Below, piece by piece: positions 38,662-48,137 of a DNA stretch of 64,000 nucleotides; the stretch's first letter is position 1, and the number at the start of each line of letters is the position of its first letter. The stretch is taken from NCBI GenBank assembly GCA_017559955.1, contig JAFYPQ010000030.1, forward strand, positions 20,552 to 84,551, given 5' to 3'. The notes beneath the pieces are model-generated. The model ran no database searches. It saw nothing but the letters and a program-made list of their open reading frames with translations, and was not told the origin of the DNA. Source of the DNA: Bacteroidales bacterium. GTDB taxonomy: Bacteria; Bacteroidota; Bacteroidia; Bacteroidales; G3-4614. A program made the translations under genes and the position numbers.

Positions 38662-39339
38662 TTAATCAACCTTCTCTAATAAAACATCGGGCTGTTGTTG
38701 TATATAATTTATTATATAGGATTCAGTTTCAGAATTGATTGAACGAATAACTATATTTACTCTATACACACTATTCTCGTCCGTTCCTATCTTTTCAGCA
38801 CTATAACTAACCAAACGTCCGTTACAACGAGAAACCTCTTCATTTATATTTTTAATATTCGAATAGTTTGTTGTTGAATATTGAACCAATAGGGTATGAA
38901 TTCCTGCATTCTTAAATATCAGAGGGAACAACTCCAACCCCAAAAGAGTTAAAATTGTTGTTACAATACCTATTGCATACATTCCACTTCCGACAGCCAA
39001 TCCAATTCCTGCCGTTGCCCACAACCCTGCCGCAGTAGTAAGACCTCGAACTATATGTTTCTGTAAAATTATTGTACCTGCTCCTATAAATCCAATTCCG
39101 CTTACAACTTGCGCTGCTATTCGTGCAGGATCATAGCGAGTTGTATCCACTCCAACTAAATCTTCAAAACCGTATTGCGATATTATCATTATTAATGCAC
39201 TTCCTATCGACACCAAAATATGAGTACGAAATCCTGCATCTTTCGCTCTAAACGTTCGGTCAAGTCCTATGATTGCACCTAAAACAAAAGCCACCGAAAG
39301 GCGAAGGGTAAATTCCCAAAATTTAGGATGTAGTTCCAT
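38662..39339 (-). CDS. MgtC/SapB family membrane protein
   Basis: A 225-residue inner-membrane protein with about five N-terminal membrane segments and a C-terminal soluble domain of about 85 residues. MgtC signatures are LGAIIGLDRTFRAKDAGFRTHILVSIGSAL, DPARIAAQVVSGIGFIGAGTI and GLTTAAGLWATAGIGLAVG. Family members act in magnesium homeostasis or in inhibiting F-ATPase in Salmonella; the role in Bacteroidetes is unknown. The ATG at 39339 is used rather than a TTG two codons earlier. A TATATTCG box lies at 39365-39372 on the same strand. Confidence 0.9.
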   Translation of the reverse strand: MELHPKFWEFTLRLSVAFVLGAIIGLDRTFRAKDAGFRTHILVSIGSALIMIISQYGFEDLVGVDTTRYDPARIAAQVVSGIGFIGAGTIILQKHIVRGLTTAAGLWATAGIGLAVGSGMYAIGIVTTILTLLGLELFPLIFKNAGIHTLLVQYSTTNYSNIKNINEEVSRCNGRLVSYSAEKIGTDENSVYRVNIVIRSINSETESYIINYIQQQPDVLLEKVD

Positions 39340-39500
39340 AAACAATATATATTAATGTATATTGCGAATATACAAATTATTTATTCATTTATAAAGCATC
39401 GGTATTTTTTTGTAATAATTATACAACAAATTACTTTGATAATCGGTCATTACGAACATTATTACAGCAAATGACAATAAGATTATTTAATTTTTTTTAG

Positions 39501-39508
39501 TAATTTTG
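39501..39508 (+). promoter_or_regulatory. -7 box (TAATTTTG) for the CDP-alcohol phosphatidyltransferase gene
   Basis: TAATTTTG is a full TAnnTTTG match 60 bp before the ATG at 39568. The divergent mgtC gene lies on the other side of this 228-bp gap. Confidence 0.55.
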
Positions 39509-39567
39509 CACCCGAAATAACCAAAAGTTGTCAATTGTATGGCAATTGTTTTATAAAATAGGAAAAA

Positions 39568-40269
39568 ATGGGAAAAGAAAAATCAGAAAGAATTCAAACT
39601 TCAATTTTAAATAGGCTTGAAAAAAAGGCTCTCGTTTGGTTGGCTAACAGACAACCAAAATGGATGACTTCAGATATGCTAACATATATAGGTGTATTAG
39701 GAGCAGTAATATGTGCAGCAGGATTTGCTCTTTCAAGATGCAACATACTATGGTTATGGCTATCATCTTTTGGTTTGGTGGTAAATTGGTATGGAGATAG
39801 CTTAGATGGCACACTGGCACGTGTAAGAAATATGCAACGTCCGACATACGGCTTCTTCATCGACCACTCTTTAGATGCCATTACAATTTGTATTATGTGT
39901 ATAGGTGCAGGATTATCTCCCGTATTTAGAATGGATATTGCAATGTTGCTTCTTGTCGGATACTTGGTATTATCAATATACACCTACATATGCACTATTA
40001 TCAAAGATGAATTCAGATTAACTTATGGAGGAGGTTTCGGTCCAACCGAATTACGTTTAATCATTATCATCTTAAATACTATCGTTATGTACACACCTTG
40101 GATAGAAATCTACATTCCTTGTAATTTATATGGTTTCGATTTAGGTGTCGGTGTATATGATATTGTTGGCTTCGCATTCTCAGTAATTATATTTACTATG
40201 TGGTTCCAACAATTCTATAAAGACCGTAAAATGTTGGCAAAAAAAGATCCTGTAAAGAAAGCAAACTAA
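39568..40269 (+). CDS. CDP-alcohol phosphatidyltransferase family protein
   Basis: A 233-residue integral membrane protein with six predicted membrane segments. The full catalytic motif is visible at about residues 71-98: DSLDGTLAR, then G, D and D in GFFIDHSLD, matching D-x2-DG-x2-AR-x8-G-x3-D-x3-D. These enzymes transfer a phosphatidyl or similar group from a CDP-alcohol to an acceptor alcohol in lipid synthesis. The exact substrate cannot be told. GtrA follows 12 bp downstream, which might point to a lipid-linked glycosyl pathway, but that is inference. Confidence 0.87.
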   Translation: MGKEKSERIQTSILNRLEKKALVWLANRQPKWMTSDMLTYIGVLGAVICAAGFALSRCNILWLWLSSFGLVVNWYGDSLDGTLARVRNMQRPTYGFFIDHSLDAITICIMCIGAGLSPVFRMDIAMLLLVGYLVLSIYTYICTIIKDEFRLTYGGGFGPTELRLIIIILNTIVMYTPWIEIYIPCNLYGFDLGVGVYDIVGFAFSVIIFTMWFQQFYKDRKMLAKKDPVKKAN

Positions 40270-40281
40270 AGATATTTCGAC

Positions 40282-40701
40282 GTGTTTATTAAATACCTAA
40301 AATTTGTATTAACCAGACTGTTAGGAACGGGTGTTGACACGTTGGTCCTATGGATATTTTCTGACTTTATATTTTCATCATCATATTTTGGCAGAAATAT
40401 AATATCTCCAACTATTTCATTCGAAGCCGCTGTTATTTGTAACTTTTTCTGCTCTTACTATTGGATATGGAAAAATAACACTGATAAAAGAGGTAAAAAA
40501 TCTTTCTTATTTAAATTTGCGGTGTTTAACCTGTCCGCCATATTAGGGTTCTTAATAAAGATGGGATTCCTACTGCTCTTCGAAGCAATTTTTGGTTGGG
40601 ACGTTGTTGTTTGTAATTTAGTAGCCCTTCTGATTTCGGGTTTGTTAAATTTTGGTTTCGATATATTGATATTCAAAAAGCCGAAGACCAAAACCAACTA
40701 A
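40282..40701 (+). CDS. GtrA family membrane protein
   Basis: A 139-residue protein with four membrane segments, starting at a GTG (MFIKYLKFVLTRLLGTGVDTLVLW). The pattern of four helices with ICNFFCSYYWIWKN and a C-terminal NFGFDILIFKK matches GtrA, proposed to flip undecaprenyl-linked sugars. Similar proteins are found with CDP-alcohol phosphatidyltransferases in Bacteroidales, as here. A terminator hairpin follows 26 bp after the stop. Confidence 0.83.
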   Translation: MFIKYLKFVLTRLLGTGVDTLVLWIFSDFIFSSSYFGRNIISPTISFEAAVICNFFCSYYWIWKNNTDKRGKKSFLFKFAVFNLSAILGFLIKMGFLLLFEAIFGWDVVVCNLVALLISGLLNFGFDILIFKKPKTKTN

Positions 40702-40727
40702 AAATTTCATACTACATTATATATAAT

Positions 40728-40775
40728 AAAGGAGACTATGTCAAAATAAGAAATTTTGCTTAGTCTCTTTTGTTT
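40728..40775 (+). terminator. Intrinsic terminator after the GtrA gene
   Basis: AGGAGACTA pairs with TAGTCTCTT (one G-U pair), and the inner AAAAT/ATTTT extends the stem. A T-run TTTTGTTTTT follows. Confidence 0.75.
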
Positions 40776-40897
40776 TTATGATTAACAAAACATCTTTTTT
40801 GTCAATTATAAAACCGTTACTATTAGAAATATGTTTATTAATTATTATCTTCGCACTAAGAAGTTGTTTCTAAGGGAACAGTTAGAAATTTTATATT

Positions 40898-41482
40898 ATG
40901 GCAAATAAAATTAAAGTCGATGTTTTAGGCATCTCGTTCAGTAATCACATAGGACAAAACATTCCATACATAGTCATACTTGGCAAGCCGGAAGACAAAG
41001 TACGAATTCCTATTATTATAGGTTCGAGCGAAGCACAATCTATTGCTGTTGCATTAGAGAAGGTTCCTGCTCCTCGACCCCTGTCTCACGATGTATTAGC
41101 TTCATTTACAAAAGAGTTTAATATATCTGTGATAGAGGTAATAATATATGAATATAACGAAGGGGTATTTTTAGCTAAAATTGTATGTGAAAACGGCAAC
41201 CACACAAAAGAGATTGAATGCAGACCTTCCGACGGAATTGCCATTGCTTTAAGATTAAATATTCCTATTTTCACATACCAAAATATTTTTGATGAGGCAG
41301 GTGTTAATATCGACGATAAAAAAGCAGCCAAAACAAAAAATCAAATAAAAGAAGAAGAAGAAAAACCCATTGAGGAGCTAAATTCAAGCCAACTCCGAAA
41401 ACGTTTGAATAAAGCCATTGAGGCTGAGGATTATGAGTTAGCTGATGCTATCAATAAAAGGCTCAAACAATTAGGCTCTTAA
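40898..41482 (+). CDS. Bifunctional nuclease family protein (DUF151) with UVR motif
   Basis: A 194-residue cytoplasmic protein. Residues 1-130 form the DUF151/BFN domain (VPIIIGSSEAQSIAVAL-type motif, here RIPIIIGSSEAQSIAVALEKV, then RPLSHDVLASF and ECRPSDGIAIALR). After an acidic Lys/Glu linker comes a UVR motif (SSQLRKRLNKAIEAEDYELADAINKRLKQL). The pairing is usual in Bacteroidetes. Nuclease activity has been reported for plant and bacterial relatives. A TATCTTCG box lies 45 bp upstream at 40846-40853. It is followed by rsmE after 123 bp with a separate promoter box. Confidence 0.87.
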   Translation: MANKIKVDVLGISFSNHIGQNIPYIVILGKPEDKVRIPIIIGSSEAQSIAVALEKVPAPRPLSHDVLASFTKEFNISVIEVIIYEYNEGVFLAKIVCENGNHTKEIECRPSDGIAIALRLNIPIFTYQNIFDEAGVNIDDKKAAKTKNQIKEEEEKPIEELNSSQLRKRLNKAIEAEDYELADAINKRLKQLGS

Positions 41483-41551
41483 CTTTTAGAGGTTGTTTAA
41501 TTTTTTAATAGAATTTAAACAACTTCTTAAAGTAATATTATATTTTTACAC

Positions 41552-41559
41552 TATCTTTG
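41552..41559 (+). promoter_or_regulatory. -7 box (TATCTTTG) for rsmE
   Basis: TATCTTTG, a perfect TAnnTTTG match, lies 46 bp before the rsmE ATG. The -33 position lacks an obvious TTG. Confidence 0.55.
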
Positions 41560-41605
41560 TATATTATATTCTTTAGACAAACAATCTTTTGATAAGGATA
41601 GAAAT

Positions 41606-42304
41606 ATGCAACTCTTTTATGCCCCCGATATAGAATCGACCAATACTCTTCCCGAAGGAGAGTCGCAACATTGCATTAAAGTATTAAGATTAAATCAAGG
41701 CGACACAATTAATATAACTAATGGAAAGGGAAAGCTTTTTAAAGCAGAAATTTCGAACCCACATCCAAAACATTGCGAAGTTATTATATTAGAGAGCCAA
41801 AAGGTTGATACTTCGTGGGGTTGCAAAATTGAGATTGCAATTGCTCCTACAAAAAACATTGACCGTATCGAATGGTTTACCGAAAAATGTGTCGAAATGG
41901 GCATCGACACTATTTCTCCAATTAATTGCAGATACTCCGAACGAAAAGAGATAAAATCGGAAAGAATTGAAAAGGTTATTATTTCAGCGATGAAACAATC
42001 TCTAAAATTCACAAAACCCATACTATCAGAAATGGTAAAATTCAATGATTTTGTTAAACGACCTTTCGACGGTAAAAAATATATTGCTCATTGCCACGAC
42101 GGAGAAAAAACTCTATTAAGGGATGCTTACAAAAAAGGTGATAATTGTCTAATTCTTATTGGTCCTGAAGGAGATTTCAGCGAAGAAGAGGTTATTCTTG
42201 CCAAAGAAAATGGTTTTGAGGCAATATCGCTTGGTGAAAGTCGCCTACGAACCGAAACCGCAGGAATTGTTGCTTGCAGTACAATTCAGATAATTAATCA
42301 ATAA
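41606..42304 (+). CDS. rsmE: 16S rRNA (uracil-N3)-methyltransferase RsmE
   Basis: A 232-residue SPOUT-class enzyme methylating U1498 (E. coli number) of 16S rRNA. The N-terminal PUA-like domain (about 1-70, HCIKVLRLNQGDTINI) is followed by the knotted SAM domain with WFTEKCVEMGIDTISP, LILIGPEGDFSEEEV and SLGESRLRTETAGIVA, all diagnostic. It is followed by a MATE transporter after 64 bp. Confidence 0.95.
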   Translation: MQLFYAPDIESTNTLPEGESQHCIKVLRLNQGDTINITNGKGKLFKAEISNPHPKHCEVIILESQKVDTSWGCKIEIAIAPTKNIDRIEWFTEKCVEMGIDTISPINCRYSERKEIKSERIEKVIISAMKQSLKFTKPILSEMVKFNDFVKRPFDGKKYIAHCHDGEKTLLRDAYKKGDNCLILIGPEGDFSEEEVILAKENGFEAISLGESRLRTETAGIVACSTIQIINQ

Positions 42305-42368
42305 TCATAAATTTATGAATGTAAATCTTTATAAATTTAATTTTTGACGATTTTTCTATTATAATTCA

Positions 42369-43748
42369 ATGGAAACAAAAAAATCTCCCCATATTTTAGG
42401 AACCGCTCCTATTGGCAAACTATTAGCTGAATATTCTATTCCCGCCATTATCGGTATGACGGTAACATCTCTTTATCATGCTATTGATAGTATATTTATT
42501 GGCAAAGGAGTTGGAGCATACGCCTTATCAGGTATTGGTGTTACTCTTCCACTAATGAACTTGATTATAGCATTTTGTATGCTTATCTCAATTGGAGGAG
42601 CAACCATATCTTCGATATATATGGGACAAAAGGATATGGAGCGTACAACAGCGGTTTTACACAACGTAACAATTCTTTTAATATTGGTAGGTATTGCTGT
42701 TGCTGCTTGCACCATACCTTTCTTGAATGAAATTCTCCTCTATTTTGGAGCAAGTGAACTAACACTTCCATACGCATACGATTTTATGCTGATAATTTTG
42801 CTTACCAATCCGATAGCATACGTTTTTGTCGGATTAAATAATGTTATGCGTTCGACCGGTTATTCGCTAAAAGCAATGTATTCTGCCCTATTAAGTGTTA
42901 TTGTCAACGTCATATTGGCACCTATATTTATATTTACTCTTGATATGGGTATTAAAGGTGCTGCTTGGGCAACTGTTGTATCTCAATTATGCGGTATGAT
43001 ATGGGTGGTAGGACACTTTGTAAATAAAAAGAGTTTTATACATTTTAAAAAAGGATATTTCTCGCTTCAAAACAAAATAATAAAGAGTATTCTTGCTGTT
43101 GGATTGGCTCCGTTTTTACTTAACGTATGTGCCTGTATTATGGTAATATTTCTAAACAGCCGTTTAAAAGAGAATGGTGGCGATTTGGCAATTGGTGCAT
43201 ATGGCAGTATAATAAACCGTATGTTAATGCTGATTGTAATGATTGTTGCCGGTCTTAATCAGGGTATGCAACCAATATTGGGATACAACTATGGAGCAAA
43301 ACAATATTCAAGAATGTGGAAAACTCTATTTGCGGGAATATTTGTTGGAACAATTATTACCACATTGGGCTGGACAATGTTTGTATTCTTCCCCGATCAG
43401 GTAGTTAAAATATTCTCAGACGATGCAACACTAAACGAGATTGCATCAAAAGGACTTACCATAACAGGTTTATGCTTCCCGCTTGTAGGAGCACAAATAG
43501 TTATTACAAACTTTTTTCAAGCTATCGGAAAATCTAAGATATCAATTCTTTTATCCCTATCGAGACAAATGTTATTCTTAGTTCCAGGAATTATAATCCT
43601 ACCCCATTTCTTTGGAACAGATGGAGTTTGGATTAGTATGCCAATATCAGACATTGCTGCATTTACATTCAGTATGATTGCTTTTGCATGGATATACAAA
43701 AAGATAAAAAGAGAGAATAAAAACATAGATTGTATTATTGAAAGCTGA
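42369..43748 (+). CDS. MATE family efflux transporter (first of two)
   Basis: A 459-residue inner-membrane protein with twelve predicted helices in two MatE halves (residues about 20-180 and 245-410). Signatures are YSIPAIIGMTVTSLYHAIDSIFIG, GVGAYALSGIGVTLP, and GLNQGMQPILGYNYGAKQY. It belongs to the group of MATE proteins often exporting drugs or metabolites by sodium or proton antiport. A second MATE gene lies 2.8 kb further on, with an AsmA gene between. Substrate unknown. Confidence 0.92.
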   Translation: METKKSPHILGTAPIGKLLAEYSIPAIIGMTVTSLYHAIDSIFIGKGVGAYALSGIGVTLPLMNLIIAFCMLISIGGATISSIYMGQKDMERTTAVLHNVTILLILVGIAVAACTIPFLNEILLYFGASELTLPYAYDFMLIILLTNPIAYVFVGLNNVMRSTGYSLKAMYSALLSVIVNVILAPIFIFTLDMGIKGAAWATVVSQLCGMIWVVGHFVNKKSFIHFKKGYFSLQNKIIKSILAVGLAPFLLNVCACIMVIFLNSRLKENGGDLAIGAYGSIINRMLMLIVMIVAGLNQGMQPILGYNYGAKQYSRMWKTLFAGIFVGTIITTLGWTMFVFFPDQVVKIFSDDATLNEIASKGLTITGLCFPLVGAQIVITNFFQAIGKSKISILLSLSRQMLFLVPGIIILPHFFGTDGVWISMPISDIAAFTFSMIAFAWIYKKIKRENKNIDCIIES

Positions 43749-43768
43749 TTATATCAATTAAATTAATT

Positions 43769-46507
43769 ATGAAGAAAGTAAAGAAAATATTAAAAATAAC
43801 AGGAATATCTATTGGTATATTAGTAGGACTTATCTTTTTATTATTGCTTATCGCCCCCATATTTCTTAAAGAGAAAGCCGGAGATATAGTTAATATGGTT
43901 GCCAAAGATTATATCAACGCCAAAGTGGAATTCGCCGATTTGGATATAAGTTTGATAAGACATTTTCCAAATGCATCAATATCTGTTGAAAATTTAAACA
44001 TAACAGGTTCTAACCCATTCGAGAACACAACATTGGTTTCGGCCGAAGAGATTGATATTGTTGTAAATTTAATGAGTATCTTCAGCGATGAGGGTTATGA
44101 GGTAAAACATATAATCTTAGACACGCCAAATATCAATGCTATAGTTAACAGCAATGGCATTGCCAATTGGGATATAATGAAAGAGAGTAATGAAGTTGAG
44201 GATATAGAAGAGGGTGATGATGTTGAAGAAGATGATGTTGAAGAAGATGATGTTGAAGATAACAATGAGAGTTCTCCTTTTAAACTACAACTTCGTAAAT
44301 TCTCTATTGAGAATGCTAATATAACCTATTCTGATAGTGCATCGAATATGAATATTAACGTTAAGGATTTCGATTTATATCTCAGTGGTAATATGGAGGA
44401 TATGCGTACCGATCTTATTATAGAGAGTAGCATTGACAAACTAACTGCCGCCATCGACGGTATAAGCTATGTAAAGAATGCCACTTTTGATGCAAACATT
44501 AATATTGATGCCGATTTAGAAAATCTAAAATTCATATTAAAAGAGAATACCATAAGTTTAAATGCCATTAAATTGGCTGTTGACGGATGGGCTGCCATTG
44601 CCGACGATGACGTTATCGAAATGAATATGAGTCTTAACTCATCTACTATTAAGTTCAAAGATATTCTATCGATGATTCCGACCATATATCAAAATTCATT
44701 TGAAGATTTGACTGCCACCGGCGACCTTAAATTAAGTGCCGACATTAAAGGTATTATATCGGGAGACTATCTTCCTCAATTTAATGCTATACTTGAGGTT
44801 AAAAACGGAAAGATGGCATACAAAGGTCTTCCTAAAACAATTGACAATATTTCACTTAGCACCAATATTTCTCACCCGCAAGGAGATATTGATTTAACAA
44901 AAGTTAATGCCGCTTTATCATTCAGCATAGCTAAAAATCCTTTCTCTCTGTCAGCGAAAGTTTCAACCCCGATAAGCGATTTAAATTTTGATGCAGGGGC
45001 AAAAGGTATTCTAAACCTTGGTATGATAAAAGAGGTTTATCCTTTGGGCGATAGTATTGATATAAACGGAACTTTTGATGCCGACTTAAATTTTAAAGGT
45101 AAACTATCGGATATAGAGAAAGAACATTACGAAAAAATTACAGGAGAGGGTTATTTGAATATAACAGATATGGTATATAATCAACCAGAGCTTCCCGAAG
45201 TATTAATCAATAAACTTTCTGTAATGGTAAGCACAAAGGCTCTTGCCATTAACGATATGAAGTTAAAGATAGGTAAAAGCGACCTCTCTGCAAATGGTTC
45301 GGTTAGCAACTATATTGCATATTTGTTAAGAGACGAAACATTGAAAGGTTCATTGAATGTAAACTCTTCAATGCTCGACCTTAACGAGTTAATGGGCGAA
45401 AGTACTACATCAGAGACAGAAAACGTTACAGAAACCGATACAGAGAAAGATGTAACCATAGAGAATAATGTTGAAAATGAAAGCGAAGCGTTTGAAATTC
45501 CCAAAAATCTAAACCTTACCCTTAAATCATCATTCGACAAAGTATTGTTCCAAAAAATTATAATCGACAATCTTAAAGGAACCATATCGGTTAAAGATGG
45601 AGTTGCTAAAATGAATTCTCTTAAATTTAACGCCTTTGGAGGAAGTGTTGCAGCAAATGGAGAATTTAATACAGCCATAGACAAGAATAAACCTACAATA
45701 AACTTTAATATAGATTTATCGAAAGCTCAATTTAAAACGACCTTTGAGCAACTTGATATGATAAAGAAACTTGTTCCATTATTTGCAAAGACAGGCGGAA
45801 ATTACTCTGCCGACATTAAACTATCGGCAACATTAGACAAAGATTTCAACCCCGACTTAAACAAATTGACAGCAGTCGGAAGCATTAACTCCAATGAAAT
45901 AACAATTAGTAATGTTGAAGCATTTAATCTTATAGCAAACAATTTAAAAACCGATGCTCTAAAAGAGATAAAAGCTATTAACGTCGAGATACCTTTTGAG
46001 ATTAAAGATGGTAAAGTTTACACTAAACCTTTTGATCTAAAAATAAAAAATACAAATATTAACTTAGGAGGTATTACAGGGTTAGACCAAACAATAAATT
46101 ACAACATCACTGTTACATTGTCCGAAGATGGTAAAGCTTCGCAATATGTAGGTAAAATTCCGGGAAGTATAACCGGAACATTTACAAAACCCATAGTTAA
46201 ATTAGATTTAGCTTCAATGGCAAAAGAGGTTGCAAAAAACACTATAGTCAATGAACTTCAAAAGGCAACTGGCAAAGATTACACCGAACAGATTGCCAAA
46301 TTAAGAGAAGAGGCCGACAACGCAGCAAACAAACTTGTTGAAGCAGCAAAAACAGAAGGCGATAAACTTGTTGAAAAGGCTAAAAATCCTATTGCCAAAG
46401 TTGCAGCACAAGCAGCCGCAAAAAAATTGGTTGATGAAGCCGAAAAGCAAGGCGACAAACTAAGAGCAAAAGCCGAAGAGGAGATTAAAAAGTTAGAGAG
46501 CCTCTAA
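43769..46507 (+). CDS. AsmA family protein (large, inner-membrane anchored)
   Basis: A 912-residue protein with one N-terminal membrane helix (about residues 9-33) and a long periplasmic part of beta-rich AsmA-like sequence: an N-terminal AsmA domain (IRHFPNASISVENLNI) and an AsmA_2-type C-terminal region up to about residue 825. A helical tail with alternating Ala/Lys/Glu follows (825-912). An acidic insert near residues 145-165 has a repeated EEDDV. Members of this class are bridge-like lipid-transfer proteins between inner and outer membranes, so a role in phospholipid traffic is likely. It starts 20 bp after the first MATE gene. Confidence 0.85.
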   Translation: MKKVKKILKITGISIGILVGLIFLLLLIAPIFLKEKAGDIVNMVAKDYINAKVEFADLDISLIRHFPNASISVENLNITGSNPFENTTLVSAEEIDIVVNLMSIFSDEGYEVKHIILDTPNINAIVNSNGIANWDIMKESNEVEDIEEGDDVEEDDVEEDDVEDNNESSPFKLQLRKFSIENANITYSDSASNMNINVKDFDLYLSGNMEDMRTDLIIESSIDKLTAAIDGISYVKNATFDANINIDADLENLKFILKENTISLNAIKLAVDGWAAIADDDVIEMNMSLNSSTIKFKDILSMIPTIYQNSFEDLTATGDLKLSADIKGIISGDYLPQFNAILEVKNGKMAYKGLPKTIDNISLSTNISHPQGDIDLTKVNAALSFSIAKNPFSLSAKVSTPISDLNFDAGAKGILNLGMIKEVYPLGDSIDINGTFDADLNFKGKLSDIEKEHYEKITGEGYLNITDMVYNQPELPEVLINKLSVMVSTKALAINDMKLKIGKSDLSANGSVSNYIAYLLRDETLKGSLNVNSSMLDLNELMGESTTSETENVTETDTEKDVTIENNVENESEAFEIPKNLNLTLKSSFDKVLFQKIIIDNLKGTISVKDGVAKMNSLKFNAFGGSVAANGEFNTAIDKNKPTINFNIDLSKAQFKTTFEQLDMIKKLVPLFAKTGGNYSADIKLSATLDKDFNPDLNKLTAVGSINSNEITISNVEAFNLIANNLKTDALKEIKAINVEIPFEIKDGKVYTKPFDLKIKNTNINLGGITGLDQTINYNITVTLSEDGKASQYVGKIPGSITGTFTKPIVKLDLASMAKEVAKNTIVNELQKATGKDYTEQIAKLREEADNAANKLVEAAKTEGDKLVEKAKNPIAKVAAQAAAKKLVDEAEKQGDKLRAKAEEEIKKLESL

Positions 46508-46529
46508 TATAACCATAAATATTACAAAT

Positions 46530-46570
46530 AATTGGATAAGAGAAGCTATGCTTTTTCTTATCCAATTTAT
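46530..46570 (+). terminator. Terminator-like hairpin after the AsmA gene
   Basis: AATTGGATAAGA pairs with TTCTTATCCAATT (46555-46567), then TATATATAAT. The weak T-tract makes it partial; readthrough into the second MATE gene is possible. Confidence 0.55.
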
Positions 46571-46585
46571 ATATAATACCAAGAT

Positions 46586-47926
46586 ATGAATAGAGATACA
46601 TTAGACTTTAAAGACGGAAAAATATCCTCAATTTTCAGAAAATTGTTAATTCCTACAATGTTTGGAGCATTGTCGATTTGTGCCGTAACTGCCATTGACG
46701 GAATTTTTATTGGTCATGGAGTTGGTGCAGATGGTATTGCCGCCATAAATATATTTGTACCCATATTCCAAATAATGGCAGGATTTGGTCTTATGGTGGG
46801 TATGGGTTGTTCTGTTGCCTCATCTATTCATCTGTCACAAAACAATATTAAGGCAGCAAAACTTAACGTTACTCAAGCCATAATAATCGCATCTGCCATT
46901 GTTGCCATTTTTGCAACTGCATTGATATTATTCCCAGAATTTTTCGGAAAATTATTGGGCTCGTCCCCCACTCTGTTGCCTCAAGTTATGGATTATATAG
47001 TTTGGCTTATGCCAAGTTTCGTATTTCAAATGTGGAGTATGATAGGATTGTTTATAATACGTCTTGATGGTTCGCCTAAATATGCAATGTGGTGTAATAT
47101 AATTCCTGCATCGCTTAATGTATTATTGGATTGGGTATTTATTTTCCCCCTTGGAATGGGCGTTAAGGGTGCAGCCATTGCAACGGGCATAAGTATTATC
47201 TTTGGAGGAATAATGGCTATCTATTATCTGCTATTTAGATATAAAACAGTGGGTATGACAAAACTTAAATGGAGCAGAACCTCTCTTAAACTGTCGCTCC
47301 GCAATTTTGCATATCACTGCAAGATAGGCTCTTCAACATTATTGGGAGAGTTGACATTGGCTGTGCTTATATTTGTAGGTAATCTTATTTTTATGCACTA
47401 TCTTGGCGATGCAGGTGTAGGGGCATTTGGTATTGCCTGCTACTATATGCCTTTCTTTTTTATGGTTGGTAATGCCATTGCTCAATCGGCTCAACCGATT
47501 ATAAGCTACAACTATGGTATTGAACGTTGGAAAGAGATAAAAGAGGCTCGAGCTTTATTACTTAAATACTCTGTGGTAAGCGGAATATTAGTTTCTGCAC
47601 TATTTTTTTTCTTCCCCAAAGAGTTGGTTATTTTGTTTGTGGACTCACATAGCCAAGCCGGAGAGATTGCAATAAACGGCTTCCCTTATTTAGCCTCAGG
47701 TATTCTCTTTTTTATTTTAAATGTGGCTATTATTGGTTACTACCAAAGCATCGAAGAGATAAAACGAGCCACTTGGTTTGTTCTGTTGCGTGGCTTTATA
47801 GTACTTATCCCATCATTTATTCTTCTGCCCATTTTCTTTGGAGAAATTGGTATGTGGCTTGCTATGCCTGTTGCAGAACTTATTACACTCGGGGTTGTGG
47901 CAGTTAAGAGAGTTGTTAGTTGTTAG
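46586..47926 (+). CDS. MATE family efflux transporter (second of two)
   Basis: A 446-residue protein with twelve membrane helices and MatE signatures LLIPTMFGALSICAVTAIDGIFIGHG, ADGIAAINIFVPI and NAIAQSAQPIISYNYGIERW. It is only distantly similar to the first MATE protein, so the two are not a recent duplication. The stop codon lies at the edge of a GTTAGTTGTTAG intergenic repeat, so the last residues (RVVSC) may be repeat-derived. Confidence 0.91.
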   Translation: MNRDTLDFKDGKISSIFRKLLIPTMFGALSICAVTAIDGIFIGHGVGADGIAAINIFVPIFQIMAGFGLMVGMGCSVASSIHLSQNNIKAAKLNVTQAIIIASAIVAIFATALILFPEFFGKLLGSSPTLLPQVMDYIVWLMPSFVFQMWSMIGLFIIRLDGSPKYAMWCNIIPASLNVLLDWVFIFPLGMGVKGAAIATGISIIFGGIMAIYYLLFRYKTVGMTKLKWSRTSLKLSLRNFAYHCKIGSSTLLGELTLAVLIFVGNLIFMHYLGDAGVGAFGIACYYMPFFFMVGNAIAQSAQPIISYNYGIERWKEIKEARALLLKYSVVSGILVSALFFFFPKELVILFVDSHSQAGEIAINGFPYLASGILFFILNVAIIGYYQSIEEIKRATWFVLLRGFIVLIPSFILLPIFFGEIGMWLAMPVAELITLGVVAVKRVVSC

Positions 47927-48032
47927 TTGTCGGCTAACGCCGCCCCTACGGGGTAGTTGGTAGTTTTTAGTAACAATTAGGAATTTTGTGTTTTAAATGC
48001 CTTTAAAGGCTAAAAGGGATTAGATATAAACA

Positions 48033-48070
48033 TAAAAACCGCCATAGGCTCAAATGAACCTATGGCGTTT
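48033..48070 (-). terminator. Intrinsic terminator of the lipoprotein gene at 48138-48860
   Basis: GCCATAGG (48041-48048) pairs with CCTATGGC (48059-48066). On the minus strand it is followed by GGTTTTTATG. It may also stop the converging MATE gene. The 47927-48137 gap otherwise holds a GTTAG repeat and a CCCCTACGGGG palindrome. Confidence 0.7.
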
Positions 48071-48137
48071 GTTATTATGGGTAATTTATTCAAAATTTTC
48101 TCCTTTCTACGCTAGGGAGAGATTGGGCTGAGGAGAT

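Noticed and set aside
42369..47926. Recent tandem duplication of MATE genes
   Set aside because: The two proteins share only family-level motifs, so they diverged long ago.
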